Positions 44,858 through 56,826 of a stretch of DNA of 64,000 bases are shown one piece after another. The first letter of the stretch is position 1. Every line of letters begins with the position of its first letter. The stretch is from Miscanthus floridulus (lineage: Eukaryota > Streptophyta > Magnoliopsida > Poales > Poaceae), in the NCBI RefSeq assembly GCF_019320115.1, contig NC_089589.1, positions 21,972,580-22,036,579 of the forward strand, written 5' to 3'. A program made the translations under genes and the position numbers. A model generated the notes under the pieces. The model had not been told where the DNA came from. It saw only the letters and a program-made list of their open reading frames with translations, and searched no databases.

Positions 44858-45249
44858 ATGGCAGCCACGAAGCAGGCGATATGCTGCATGCTTCTTATAC
44901 TGGTGTTTGCATCAAGTACTCTCTCTAGCACAGACACAACCACATCTTGTTTGTCTATATTTATTTTGCATCGTTTTTATGTGTTACTAAATATTGATTA
45001 TGTGATCTTGTCCCTGCCGTGCCACCCATCTCCCCGGGAGAAGATTTCGAAGATTGCGAGGCTAATCCTTCGAGTCTGCTTTGCTGGACCCTGTTAGGAA
45101 AGCTTATATCTTGCTCTCCCCAGTCGAAGCAGGACAAGGCACCATGCAAGAATGAGTGCAAGCAGAAGAACTACGACGATGGAATGTGTTGGATCACACC
45201 TGGTAAAGTGAAGCTCGTCTGTTTATGTCACATACCCAACTGCAAGTGA
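44858..45249 (+). CDS. Defensin-like (cysteine-rich secreted) peptide, two-part
   Basis: The first part (from 44858) encodes a signal peptide, MAATKQAICCMLLILVFASS. The second part (about 45041-45249, another frame) encodes a mature-type peptide with nine Cys: DFEDCEANPSSLLCW, then ISC, APCKNEC, GMC, LVCLC and NCK before TGA. C-X3-C followed by C-X-C is the cysteine-stabilised alpha-beta signature of plant defensin-like proteins, which act outside the cell in defence or pollen signalling. The two parts need an intron or a frameshift between them. A pyrimidine-rich acceptor (CATCTCCCCGGGAG, ending 45040) is plausible, but no convincing donor was fixed. DEFL genes usually have one intron after the signal peptide, which fits. 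Function is inferred from fold class only. Confidence 0.55.
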
Positions 45250-47282
45250 CGATGCTAAAACAAAAGCAACGGTAAAACCGAGCGAATAAATCTGTATTGT
45301 ATATATATAATAAGAATGGGGGGGTGACCGTCTGGGAATGAACTTCCCGGTTTTTATCCCCCTTTATTATTCTGGTCGCAGGCATCTGCTCCAGCAACAA
45401 GGTTTTCAGTTTTTTGCTTCTTTTTCTTTTCTGGTCTCACGCATCAGGGGGACTGTTTGCTTCACTGTCAAGCAAAACTCCCAGATGACATGTTATACCG
45501 CAATGTGTTGGAATATATGGGCTTGGCCTAATAAGAAATTCCTGAAATTCCTAAAAAATCTCAAAGGCCCATTCATGTGTGCAAAGAGGGAATGTGGGAA
45601 CTCTTTAGTCCCACATTGCTTGTGGAAGTGGAGGTAGCCATGTTTAAATATGGGAGTCATCTCCACTTCCTCAAGTCTAGTGTGAGGAGGAGAAAGGGAA
45701 GCCCGGTCGCGGCGCTTCATCCTGGCTGACGTATCTACTGCTCTGAGCTCTTCCTCCACCGCTCATCGATGACCTCGTGCCATCTCCACCAGCAGCGTCA
45801 CCATCTGCATCTCGTGAACTGCTCTGAGCTCTGGTTTTAATCTGGAAACTACCTGATTTTATAACACAAGGAACCTAACCGCTCAATTCGCTTCTCCTTT
45901 TGTTTTTGATGACTACACTTCTACATAACTGATTTTCAGATATAGTCAAAATTGATTCCTAAGAGTGTTTTTTTGGAACTACTGCCCATAAGAAAGCATC
46001 CTTCGAAATAGTAAGTGGTTTACAGACATCACTAATTGTTGATAGAGAAAGTTGGTTGTTTATTCCTAACTTTTAGTAGTAGCTAACTATATAACTACCG
46101 TAGAAAACAATCAGTAATCCCCGCCTTCCGTTTGTGTCATGCTCCGCCACGGCCACCATGGTCATGCGCGCTGCCCCGCCATGGCGTGCTCGCCCAACGT
46201 GGAGCCCTGCCCGCCGTACCGCTGAACTTGCATTGCCCGCCGCCGTGGAGTGGCGCCTGCGATCTGAAGAGAGAATGCATGATCTAGAAAAATGTGTTGC
46301 TACGGGTAGCAGAAATCGATAAGTATGTTAATATGATTTGATCATTTAAGTGTGTAGGTCACAATTGTACACCACGAAATGTTGACTCTTGAAATAGTTC
46401 AAGAAAAGCACTATCCTTGGCAGTTGGCCGCCAATTAAGGATTGTCTTCTTGACGCTTTTGGTATTTTCGTTGGTGGTTTTTTTTCCTGTCAAGGTAATT
46501 AATTCCCAACTCTATATAGTGTTTCTCCCCTCAACATAGTTTGGATCTGCTGCACTCTGCAAATTCAGAAGATGAAAAAATCCACACGGCAAGCAGATGA
46601 GATAAATGCACTCTGAAGCAAGGAAATTAAAGAAAGAAACCTCACCGGACAAGCTAACAGCGTCACCGTTTGGCAGTTCGGAACGTCCTTGTCAATCTGT
46701 TGTGGATAGTGTGGTATGGATGCTGTGGGGTCAGCCTATTCATTTGTTGGTTTCAGCCAGAACTTATTAGTAGTATTTTTTTCTTATAATAAATCAGCAT
46801 CAATCGATTTTATCGGCATAGAAACCGACGATGAGAACGAGATGTTTCTCCTGTTGAAAGACGAAGAGGTGCATGAAGGCCCTCGCCGGGCTCCAGAGAC
46901 CGGAGCAGCTGGACCGCCGGAGGCCCGATCATGATCTGCCCCCACCTGCGTGCGACCGAGCAGGCTCTGGACTTTCTTTCAGGGCCTTGTTGAACGTCTC
47001 AGTTCACGTTGGGCCCAAGTGAGCAGGCCCAATGTGGGAGTGGCCACGGTCGATGCACTCGTGGGCGACCTTTATTAACCCGTCATCAGTTGCGTCCTAC
47101 TACTAGAACCTGGAAGGAAATCATTTGCAGTTTTGTAGTATAGCAGGGACCGAAGCGTAACAGGGGGCCCACAGGCAAGGAAGCCCAAAAGAGGCAGCGA
47201 TCGTTCCCCTCCAACATTCCCGGCTGCCGCCGTCGCTTCCCTACCCCGTCGAGAATCCGCCGACACCTACGCGGCCGCGGTC
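45250..47282. other. Intergenic region with a possible LTR remnant
   Basis: No gene is recognised. From 45506 (TGTTGGAATATATGGGCTTGG) to roughly 45880 the sequence resembles a grass copia-type LTR, including GGGAACTCTTTAGTCCCAC, but the ends and target duplication are not clear. A GC-rich 46130-46310 segment and 46860-46930 give short frames without family resemblance. The last ~200 bp are the GC-rich promoter of the next gene. Confidence 0.4.
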
Positions 47283-50200
47283 ATGAGCTCCACCGCCGCT
47301 GTGGCCCTCAATCGCCGCACTCGCAGCCGCCCGCCGTCGGTCGCGTCCTCCCGCAGGTCCGATGATCCCACGGCCGCCGCCGCCGCCACCACCGCCAACG
47401 GCAACGGCAAAGTCTCCACCAGGCCAGCCTCCCCCGAACACGCCTCGTAAGGCCGCCATAAGCTTCCTCCTTTCTCAGATTCTTCTCCCTCCGCCTCAGC
47501 TGTCGCTAAAGGTGCTGGGTTGGTTTCGTCAGAGGGGAGAGGACGGTCTAGAAGCTGCGGCTGTCCAAGGCGCTGACGATCCCGGAGGGGACCACGGTCT
47601 CGGAGGCGTGCCGACGGATGGCGGCGAGGCGGGTCGATGCCGTTCTGCTCACCGACGCCGGTGGCCTGCTCTCCGGCATCGTCACCGACAAGGTATCGTG
47701 TTCCTTCAGTTACATCAGTTTTGAATCTAATGGTGCCAGATGGCTTATGATTGACTACCAAGTGGTTTGGAGCTTAAAAGATATCATCTTTGTGTGTAAA
47801 AATGTCATACTATGGTACTGGCTGCTTTGGATTGTACTACTCCATTCGCTCCCATAAAGCTTGCTTGTGTCTCAATCAAGTGCCTGAACAGAATGCATTT
47901 CTTTAGTGTTGGACGCTTTGCACCATTGCAACTTTAGCTAATGCTATATTTTTTGTTTAAATTGCTATATGCTTGAAATTTGCAGCTGACGCCACTATGC
48001 ATGCCCTTATTTGTTCTGGAGCTGAAACTGTGTATACATGGATATCACTGCTTGAATCATAATGCAGTTGGCTTGTTATGTGTTCATCTGTATTTGGTTT
48101 GAACAAATCTGACACTGACTCAGCAGTATCTAACTGCTAGTCAAAGTATACCCTCATGCTTCATTCGTTTCCTTTGAACTGGGATATAGGACATAGCTAC
48201 AAGGGTCATTGCCGAGGGGCTGCGGGTTTAGCAAACAATCATCTCCAAGATTATGACAAGGAACCCTTTATATGTCACGGGGCATACACGTGCTATTGAG
48301 GCCCTTCAGAAAATGGTCCAAGGTATATGTGGACTACTGTTAATATAACTTCACATTCAAGAAAAGAAATAATGGAAAATATAGATGCCTTATTTAATTT
48401 TGTTTTTTACAGGTAAAGGAACATATTATTTTGTTAATAGTAGAAAGTTATTATTTGGTTCCTGCTTACTACAATGACTTGGGACTTACTTTAACAGATC
48501 ACGCTATATCTTAGCAACTGTATTAGTCTAGTGGGGAAGTAATGACAACTTCCGTTGCTCCTGTGTTTTATAAGGAAAAGGAGGACCAGCATTTTTCAAT
48601 GTGGTCCAGCATCCAAATTTCTTTAACGTCCTAATGCATAGGCTAATACCCTCATTATTTCCATGTTCCTTGAATAAACTTACTTTGAGATATGTTATTC
48701 CTTCTCTGAAGTTAATATGGTATTTTTCTTATTATAGGGAAATTTAGACACCTTCCAATTGTGGAAAATGATGAGGTTATTGCGATGCTGGACATTGCAA
48801 AATGCCTCTATGATGCAATATCAAGACTGGAAAAGGCAGCAGAGCAAGGAAGTGCACTAGCAACTGCTGTAGAAGGGGTTGAGCGCCAGTTGGGTGGCAA
48901 CTTCTCAGGTATCCATATTGTTGTGTCAGCTCTTGCTTCATCCCTGCTTTTTCTTTTTTATCACCAGATGTTCACTAATGCACAAGAATTCACTGAACAT
49001 TGGAGCATGCATATTTTAGTCATATACACCAATTTTCATCAGTAAGTTATGCTATCTAGTTTTTTCTGAAGAAAAAAAATGGTTTTAACTTTGCAATTCC
49101 TTGAAGGCAAGTCTTTTGTTGTGAACTTGAATGTTGTAATGTATATGTGTCTTTCCAGTTGGATGTACATGTACTAAACTAGTTATTGCTTTATGCACTT
49201 GCCTAGAGAATTAATTAACTGTTTTTGGATGCAGGTCCACACAATCTCATAGAGACTCTGAGAGAACGGATGTTTAAACCTTCTTTGTCAACCATTATCA
49301 CAGAGAACACAAAGTATGTTGTCACTTTTCTTTTATTCCTTGCTATTCTTCTGTAAATTTTTAGCAAAAGTTGATCTAGGTAAGAATGATTATGTCTGTA
49401 TTTACTTGCAGAGTAGCAACTGTTTCCCTTTCCGATCTTGTTTGCGTAGCAACATGGAAAATGCATGAGTTACGAGTTAATTCAGTCATTGTTACTGCTG
49501 GAAATTCGCTTCATGGGATCTTTACGTAAGCATTCCAACCTTGTACCCTTTAATTTTTCTATTTTTTAGATATTTTAGAAGTTAATAATGAATATATGGT
49601 CGTGAATTTCAGCTCAAAGGATGTGCTGATGCGTGTTGTGGCCCAAAATCTTTCTCCTGAGTTAACTCTAGTAGAAAAGGTTTCTTCTTGAGATTTATGA
49701 TTCTCTATTCCATAAGTTGTTGAATTTTGCATTCATCCTAGACACACAGTGTCTGCTACTATTTTGATCCAGGTAATGACTGCACACCCCGACTGTGCTA
49801 CATTGGACACAACAATCCTTGATGCACTACATATCATGCATGATGGCAAATTCTTGCATATTCCTGTTCTTGATGGAGGTAAACTTTGATTCTTCCAGCC
49901 TAAGGTTGCCTCCTTTGATACTTCTATTGTGTATCTGATTTTCCTTTTCCATGAACAGATGGACGGGTTGCTGCTTGTTTGGACGTTCTACAAATTACCC
50001 ATGCTGCCATTTCAATGGTCTCCCTCTCCATGGCCCATGCCCTCCATCGCTTTATCCATCCTAGTAATCTTAGTCCATCTGAAATGTTTTTCCCCCTGAA
50101 GGTTGAAGGAGGTCCTGGTGCTGCAAATGATGTGGCAAACACGATAATGCAGAAATTCTGGGACTCTGCACTTGCTCTAGAGCCTCCATATGAGGATTTT

Positions 50201-51777
50201 GATAGTCACAGGTTTAGTTAATGTTTCTTTTGTGTTCTTTTTATTTGTCTTCCCTCTCAAATGCAATGCTTGCCTGAATTATTGCATTGTACAGTGAATT
50301 ATCTTTAGTGATGCCATCAGATGCCCGGGATGGCAGGAGTAGTATTTATCCTCCTGCTGTTGATAATTCATTTGTCTTTAAGCTTCAGGACAAGAAGGGA
50401 CGTATGCATAGATTTACTTGTGGTAGGTACTGAATATGATGTTAGTCAGAGAGTTGACTGTGCTGAATGCTTCAGCTAACAGCTTATTTGTTCGATTTCA
50501 GGCTCTGAGAGTTTAGATGAGCTGATGTCTTCTTTAATCCAAAGGTTAGGCATGGGTGATGAGAAGAGTGTGATTCAACTGTTGGTAAGCTTGAATAATT
50601 TGACATCCCATTGTTTCCAACTTTTAGAAGTTATATTGCAGGGTAAAGAATTGGATGTTTTCTGTGTGTGGCCTTCAAATAGAAGATACTGTTTTAATGT
50701 TCATGGAACAATCATGTAGCTCATTCGGTATCCTGTTGTTGTCAAGCACTGTTGAATTTATCTGTGAGCTTAGCTTATTTAGAATACCCTGCATACTGAA
50801 CAATTGTACCAGCTAAAATTCCATGTGTTGCTCTATGCAGTATGAAGATGATGAAGGCGACAAGGTGCTGTTGACAACCAATTCTGATCTTACTGGTGCT
50901 GTGTTGTATGCGAAATCATCTGGATTGAAGGTCTTTCACTTCTCTGATATGGACCCCCTTTTGTTTGCTTAAAAAACTACCATTTGAGTATTTATCATAC
51001 TGTGGGGCTGTTTAGTTCGTAACCATAGTTTGCCGCAACTAACCATAGGCAAGTGTGACTAAGAAATTTGGAGCAACACTTTGCCATGACTAAGGGAATC
51101 TTGCCACACTTTTTTTACTCTATGATGACATGTGGAGCCCAAGGAATCTTGCCTAAGTTTTAGTTGCCAACCGAACACTTGCCAACTTAGTTAAACACCG
51201 CACAGTTGCACTTAGATTGGTTTTTCATGCTTTAGCTAAATAGGGGATGACATAGACATGACACATGATCACATATTCATATACACATGATGAAATGCAA
51301 AGCTGGAGCATAGAAATACTTACTTCATTGGTTTCCCTGAAAAGATCATTGAGTTGTATCCATTTTCTATATAGAATAATGCTGATGCCCTGTATGTGTA
51401 GACATTAAATATTATTTACATCAATACTTTGGGCTAAATTGGCCTAGGCTTAATTGACCCACGGAACAGGCCTATCAGGCTGTACCAGTCAGTCTGGAAA
51501 GTCTCAGTCCAGGTTGCTCAGTAGTCAGTCAGTAACAGTCTAGTTGGCATTGTTTACCTCCATTTCCTAACTGCTGTAATTAAATTTGCAATTTCAGGCC
51601 TTGAGGTTGCATATTGATGACTCAGATTCCAGCAATGAAGTAACACAGCCATTGCCAGAGCTGGTATCATCATCCCACGGAAGTCAGTCCATGCATATTC
51701 ATTATGGATTGATGGCTTGTGCGATTGCTCTGACAGGGGTAGCTGTGATGGTTTACTTGAGACACTCGAAAGCTTGA
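47283..51777 (+). pseudogene. CBSCBSPB protein gene, 14 exons, two premature TAG codons
   Basis: Exons: 47283-47446, 47533-47692, 48190-48322, 48738-48908, 49235-49313, 49412-49525, 49613-49679, 49773-49878, 49959-50017, 50102-50211, 50295-50422, 50502-50584, 50841-50930, 51598-51777. They sum to 1,644 bases, exactly 548 codons, all GT-AG. The protein has two CBS pairs (exons 2-4, KALTIPEGTTVSEACRRMAA; exons 5-9, ELTLVEKVMTAHPDC), a PB1 domain (exons 11-14, FVFKLQDKKGRMHRFTCG, YEDDEGDKVLLTT) and a C-terminal membrane anchor (GLMACAIALTGVAVMVYL). CBS pairs bind adenosyl ligands; PB1 mediates protein pairing. Codon 61 (47549-47551) and codon 122 (48229-48231) are TAG, where family members have Lys (AAG) and Glu (GAG). 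An ATG at 47618 lies between them, and the codon-122 stop blocks that too. The rest looks intact, so inactivation is recent or the bases are wrong. Confidence 0.85.
51003..51200. mobile_element. Possible hAT-like MITE in CBSCBSPB intron 13
   Basis: It starts GGGGCTGTTTAGTTCG, a common terminus of grass hAT-type MITEs, and has internal inverted phrases (AGGCAAG, TTGCC). The right end is unclear. Confidence 0.35.
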
Positions 51778-52905
51778 ACTTCTGGAGAACAAAGACTTTT
51801 GCAAAGCTATATATATACAACTAATACGCATAGAAGGATCACATACTTTGGCTCATGAGAAGGGTAATAGTGAAGTAATCATGGGCTGATAACGATATAC
51901 ACTCGATTACATTGTTGGTCCAAGAGAAATACGCTGACCGTCATGTTCTCCAGTTAACTGAAGTCAGTTCTTATGGTGGGAGGGAAGCCTATGATATGGT
52001 GTTTCCCGTACATTTTTGACAAGTACTCGCAGTTTCATGATGCGGTGAAATATGTAACCCTTATGGTTGGTAACCATGAATTCAGTGATGTCTCAAGTAA
52101 TCCTGTAACCATGTATATGCATCTCTAAGCATGAAAACCAAGAATGAATCTCGCCTATATGGTGATCAGATCCCAAGTTTCACTAATTTTGGTGAAACGT
52201 GAGGTTGTTACTACTATTTATTGAACATAGCATATTTAGTGGCGATGCTGCAAGTAAAATATCATCTGGAATGTTGTATTAGCATGTGTGCATCTGTGAC
52301 TATGAAACCTAGAGTGAATCTCCCCTAGGTTGCCCTGCTGTTTTATTCAGTGTGTCTGGTCAGCCAAGTTCGATCTTAATTTGCCCTGCTGTTTATTCTG
52401 TGTCAGCTTATTGCAGAACGATTGAACTGAAGCCTCAGAAATTCTGGAGTGATCGTTTCAGGCAGCCATTAAGGTGGTGATAGATTCATGAAACTTAACT
52501 CCATGGGTAGAAGCTTTATCACACAACGGTTTCAATTCTAACGTGCAAACTGTCACAACACAACTGGTATTGCTATGGCAACAGTACAAGTCCCTTCTTT
52601 TCAGAAAGCAAACACGAGAAAATTCACCAAATGTCAGAATCACATCTGGCTACAGTACAACAAATCCCTTCTTTTCAGAAATCAAACACGAGAAATTCAA
52701 GAACTTGCATGCTAGTGTGACGTTTTTTTTTTTCCTTCTTGAACTGCCGTTATGGTGCAAGAAGATAAGCTTTATTATGTCAGCAGTAGCCACTAGGGTA
52801 AAAGTGACAAAACCTGGAAGAGGGGAAAAAAAGAGTGAGGTGCATCTAGAACAATTTTTAAAGTATATACCTTATCAAAGTATAGAGGACATTGTTTATA
52901 TTACC
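51778..52905. other. Intergenic between CBSCBSPB and the LRR kinase
   Basis: The two genes converge here, so this contains both 3' ends. No gene is seen. A short duplicated phrase (CAAATCCCTTCTTTTCAGAAA, also GTCCCTTCTTTTCAGAAA) occurs at about 52662 and 52590. Confidence 0.5.
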
Positions 52906-55900
52906 TTAGTTTTCTCTTGGAAATGCCTTCTTGATTTCGTGCAACCTTGCAGCCACTTCCTGCATGCAGATGCGCTCATTTGGGGATGCCTTAGTGCAGA
53001 GAAGCCCAATGTTTAGAACTGAAAGCAAACACTCTAAGCTTTTCTCCTTCATGGCAAATGAAGTTTCTTGAGATAAATCTTGTTGCTCTTCTAGTAGTTG
53101 AGGGTCAATAATCTGTGGTATCATGTCAGGAAAGTTCATCTCAACAAATTTTGTAATGTTCATCCCACCATTGAACATATCGTCAGTTGGCCTCCTCCGC
53201 AAAAATATTTCAAGTAGAACAATCCCGAAGCTGTAAACATCTCCAGCACTCGACACTGCTCCACCTGTAGCACACTCTGCAGATTGCACAAAAGAATTGC
53301 TTACACCAAAGATAAATGCACACGAGAAAATTATGCAGTATGAAACTTCGTATTACCTGGAGCAATATATCCTATTGTTCCCATAATAGCACCTGAAGTC
53401 GAGATCGAGTGAGTGCACGATGATGCTGCTGAGTCAAATTTGAACCTGGCAAGACCAAAGTCTCCAACATGTGCTGTCATATTGTCATCCAAAAGAATGT
53501 TGCTAGGCTTTAGATCACAATGGACGATAGTTCCTTGGTTGCCATGGTGGAGGTACTCCAATGCATCTGCAACATCCACTGCAATACTTAACCTTTGAGC
53601 CATTGTGACGTGGATTTGAGTTGAGGTGTTCCCATCACATCTAGTTGAGTACAGTAGCTCATGCAAGTCGCCTTGTGGCATGAACTCATAGACTAAGGCT
53701 TTGAAATCATTTCCACTGGAATCAATACTAGAGCATGCAGTTACTATAGGAACTAGATTTCTGTGCCGCACCTTGCGTAGAGCGTTGCATTCTGCAATGA
53801 AGCTCTGTTGTGCTCCCCTTGTCTCTAGACGGAAAACTTTGATAGCAACCAAGGTTCTACCTTGGAAGAGTTCTCCTTTATACACGGAAGAATATCTTCC
53901 TTTGCCAATCAAATTGGATGCTGAGAACCCACATGTTGCTCTGGCGAGATCGTTGTAAGAAACCTTGGGAATTTCGCAACTGAATGAGGGCAAAGATAAC
54001 AGGTTTCTCTTTTGTTTTCCTCTCCAGATAAGCATTACAGTTATGATAGCAACTAACAAAATGCTGGATAAGGGGATCACCACTTTTTGTACAATGGAAT
54101 GTCGCCTCTGCTTACTTGAATTAATAGGCGTGACATGGCATGCGAGTAGGTGTAAGTCCAATGGCCCACCACAAAGCCCTGGATTTCCATCAATCCACAC
54201 AGCAGTCACATTGCTGAATATCCCTTTCATTGGGACCTCACCACTGATGTTGTTGAATGACAGATCTAGCAGTTCAAGGTATGGGAGGTTGCTGAGGGAC
54301 ATTGGTATTGACCCAGTCAAATTATTGTGAGACAAGTCCAGAGCTTGTAGGCTACTTATGTTGCCTATTGCAATGGGGATGCTTCCTCCGAAACTATTCT
54401 GTCCCAGCCCAATGTATATCAAGTTTTCACAATTACCTATAGTGGTCGGAATGTCTCGAAACAGCATATTTGACGAAAGATCAAAATATGTGAGTGCCTT
54501 GGCATTGCCTACTTCATAAGGAAGTTGCCCATGCAGGTGGTTTACAGATAAATCAATATAAAAGATTGTTGGAATTCCAAACATCTCTTTGGGAACACCG
54601 CCATGAAGAAGATTATTTGAAAAGCTGCACTGCCAAAGATTCTGAAGATTTCCTATGCTTGCAGGTAAATGCCCTTCGAATTTGTTGGATTGAAGAAAAA
54701 GTTCTGATAAATGAGACAAGTTCGAAAGGGATGATGGGATAAACCCTGAGAAACTGTTGTTAGCTAAACTCATCGCCTGCAAACTTTTTAGAGCTCCAAG
54801 CCATTCTGGAATCTGGCCTGTAAGTTGATTCCCATCTAGTGCTAGCTCCATCAGGTTGTGAAGATTTGCGATGCCAGAAGGAAAACCACCTGATAGTTGA
54901 TTATACCCCAGAAATAATGTCTGCAGTTCAACAGAAAGGTTACCTAATGAAGTTGGTACATTTCCTTGTAGCTGATTCGACTCTACAGACAAAACCCGCA
55001 GCTTACTACAGTTGCCTAAGCTGTAAACAAACTCCCAGTCTTGCTTGTTATGAGCTTCAAGTTTATTATACCCAAGATTCAGCCAGTAGAGTTTGCGATG
55101 TTTGCCAATGTATCTAGGCACCACCCCCGTGAAACTGTTGTGTGCTATCTCAATCCAGCGCAGATCAGATGCATTGGCCAATGAGGAAGGGATGTATCCA
55201 TGAAAAAAATTGAAGGCTATTGCAAGGAATTGGAGGTTGGGAAGAAAGGTACCAAGGCCAGGTGGCACCTCGCTGCTAAAATGATTTACTGTAATATCAA
55301 AAACAAAAAGAGTTGAAAGATTCAGGATTGCCTCTGGAAAAGTACCTGCCAAATGGTTGCTACCAGCGACCAGATACTGTAGCTCCGGTAACTTGGCAAA
55401 CTCATCTGGGATGTTTCCGGCAATGTTATTGCAACCTACGTCAAGCACTTGTAGTGTTGTAATATTGGCAAGAGAAGAAGGAATGGTTCCAGAAAGATTG
55501 TTAGATCGAATGTCCAGCTGTTTGAGTCCAAGTGGCAGAGCCGGAAATCCCCTCCAACGAGATTGTTCCCGTTGAGCCATAGTTTCTGCAGACGAGAGCA
55601 ATTTTCAAAAGTTGGTATAACTCCATGTAACGTGTTGTTACTCAAGTAGAGGGTTTGGAGGCGATGCAACTGGCCAAGGGATGCTGGGATTTGTCCACTG
55701 AATCTGTTTGTCACCAGGGACAGGTGTTTCAGGAATGTCAGGTTCCCGAGGGAAGGAGATATTTGGCCGACTAAACCTCTATTTCCAAGGTCAAGATTAG
55801 TGACACGATTGCTCCTCGTCCTGCATGTGACACCTTGCCAGTTGCAGAAGTGATTGCTGTCATTCCAAGATGCCAATGCTTGCTGTGGATCCAAACTGAT

Positions 55901-56035
55901 CGCCTTCTTGAATTCAAGCAACGACAGTTGATCTGTTTGGTTCTCATGGCCAGGAGTGGTGGTGCAGGTGACAGGATGCACCAGGCTGAAGGCCATGAGC
56001 ACGAGCAGAAGCCGTCGAGTTGCAGCAGCCTTCAT
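52906..56035 (-). CDS. LRR receptor-like kinase, subfamily XII (XA21-like), with one frame break
   Basis: Exon 1 is 56035-53357 and exon 2 is 53276-52906, with an 80-bp GT-AG intron in the kinase after GYIAP. Order: signal peptide (MKAAATRRLLLVLMAFSLVH), LRR cap (QLSLLEFKKAISLDPQQALA ... CNWQGVTC), about twenty plant LRRs (LxxLxLxxNxLxGxIP), a membrane helix (VVIPLSSILLVAIITVMLIW), then a kinase with IGKGRYSSVYKG, VAIKVF, HCDLKPSN, DFGLARF and APE split by the intron. HCD instead of HRD makes it a non-RD kinase, the class known for immune receptors. Length is about 1,016 codons, normal for the subfamily. The frame shifts at a run of four C (55549-55552, GGGG on the coding strand), between NNLVGG and FPALPLGLKQL; one base gained or two lost there would restore it. 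It may be a pseudogene or a sequence error. Confidence 0.85.
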
Positions 56036-56200
56036 GGTGATAAGCTTGGGATTGATTGAGAGATTCAGAAGTACATAGTGAGGAACTCCAGCGCCTTCAG
56101 CTTTCTGTTCTGTTTCGATGTAAGAAACTGCAGAGGTATAGGAACCAAGAGAAGTATTGCAATGAAAATACTAACCGAGAAAAATCATTAAATATTACTT

Positions 56201-56210
56201 CTTATATAAG
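56201..56210 (-). promoter_or_regulatory. TATA-like box of the LRR kinase
   Basis: CTTATATAAG is self-complementary and lies about 170 bp upstream of the minus-strand ATG at 56035, a plausible core promoter position. Confidence 0.4.
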
Positions 56211-56576
56211 TTCAAGTCTGTCAAGTACGTTGAGTACCTGAAACTAACATGATGTCAGTGTTCTTCTCTTCAGCAGTGATCTGAACGGCAAGTGAAAAAT
56301 CCCACCCAACTGCAGGATAGCTATCAAATATGTAATGTACATGTACTGCCATACAGACGTAAGATAAGAACATTTGCTTCAACTTCAAAAACCTTGCGGT
56401 TCTTCTGTATAAAGTTCTTGCATATAAAGGATGACGATGGAACTGACGATATGCGGATATGGTAAATAAGAAAGAAATATTTCAAGAAACGATATGGTAA
56501 ATCAGAAAGAAGAGGGGTAAGGGGGGCATGTGGTTACAGAAATCGAGGTGCTTGCCTGATCGTCGACGGCCAAGGT

Positions 56577-56826
56577 GTCGGAGCTAGATATAGCCGGCGA
56601 TCGACGAAGCAGCCAGCCACCACCACGCGACGACACACGCACCTACTGATCGAGCTGACACTGACAGGGGCAGCTGGCTGAGGCTGCATATATATCTGAT
56701 GGTCGGAGCTAGATATCGCCGGCGATCGACGAAGCAGCCAGCCACCACCACGCGACGACACACGCACGTACTGATCGAGCTGACACTGACAGGGGCAGCT
56801 GCCTGAGGCTGCATATACATCTGATG
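56577..56826. repeat. 125-bp unit, two tandem copies
   Basis: GTCGGAGCTAGATAT starts at 56577 and again at 56702. The two units are nearly identical, including GCCGGCGATCGACGAAGCAG and the CTGACACTGACAGGGGCAGC phrase. Confidence 0.9.

Noticed and set aside
46134..46322. 62-codon GC-rich frame, possible small gene
   Set aside because: No homology recognised, no promoter or splice signals, and short enough to occur by chance.
47362..47724. 120-codon frame overlapping CBSCBSPB exons 1-2
   Set aside because: It reads the exons in the wrong frame and runs through intron 1; the spliced 548-codon model explains the region.
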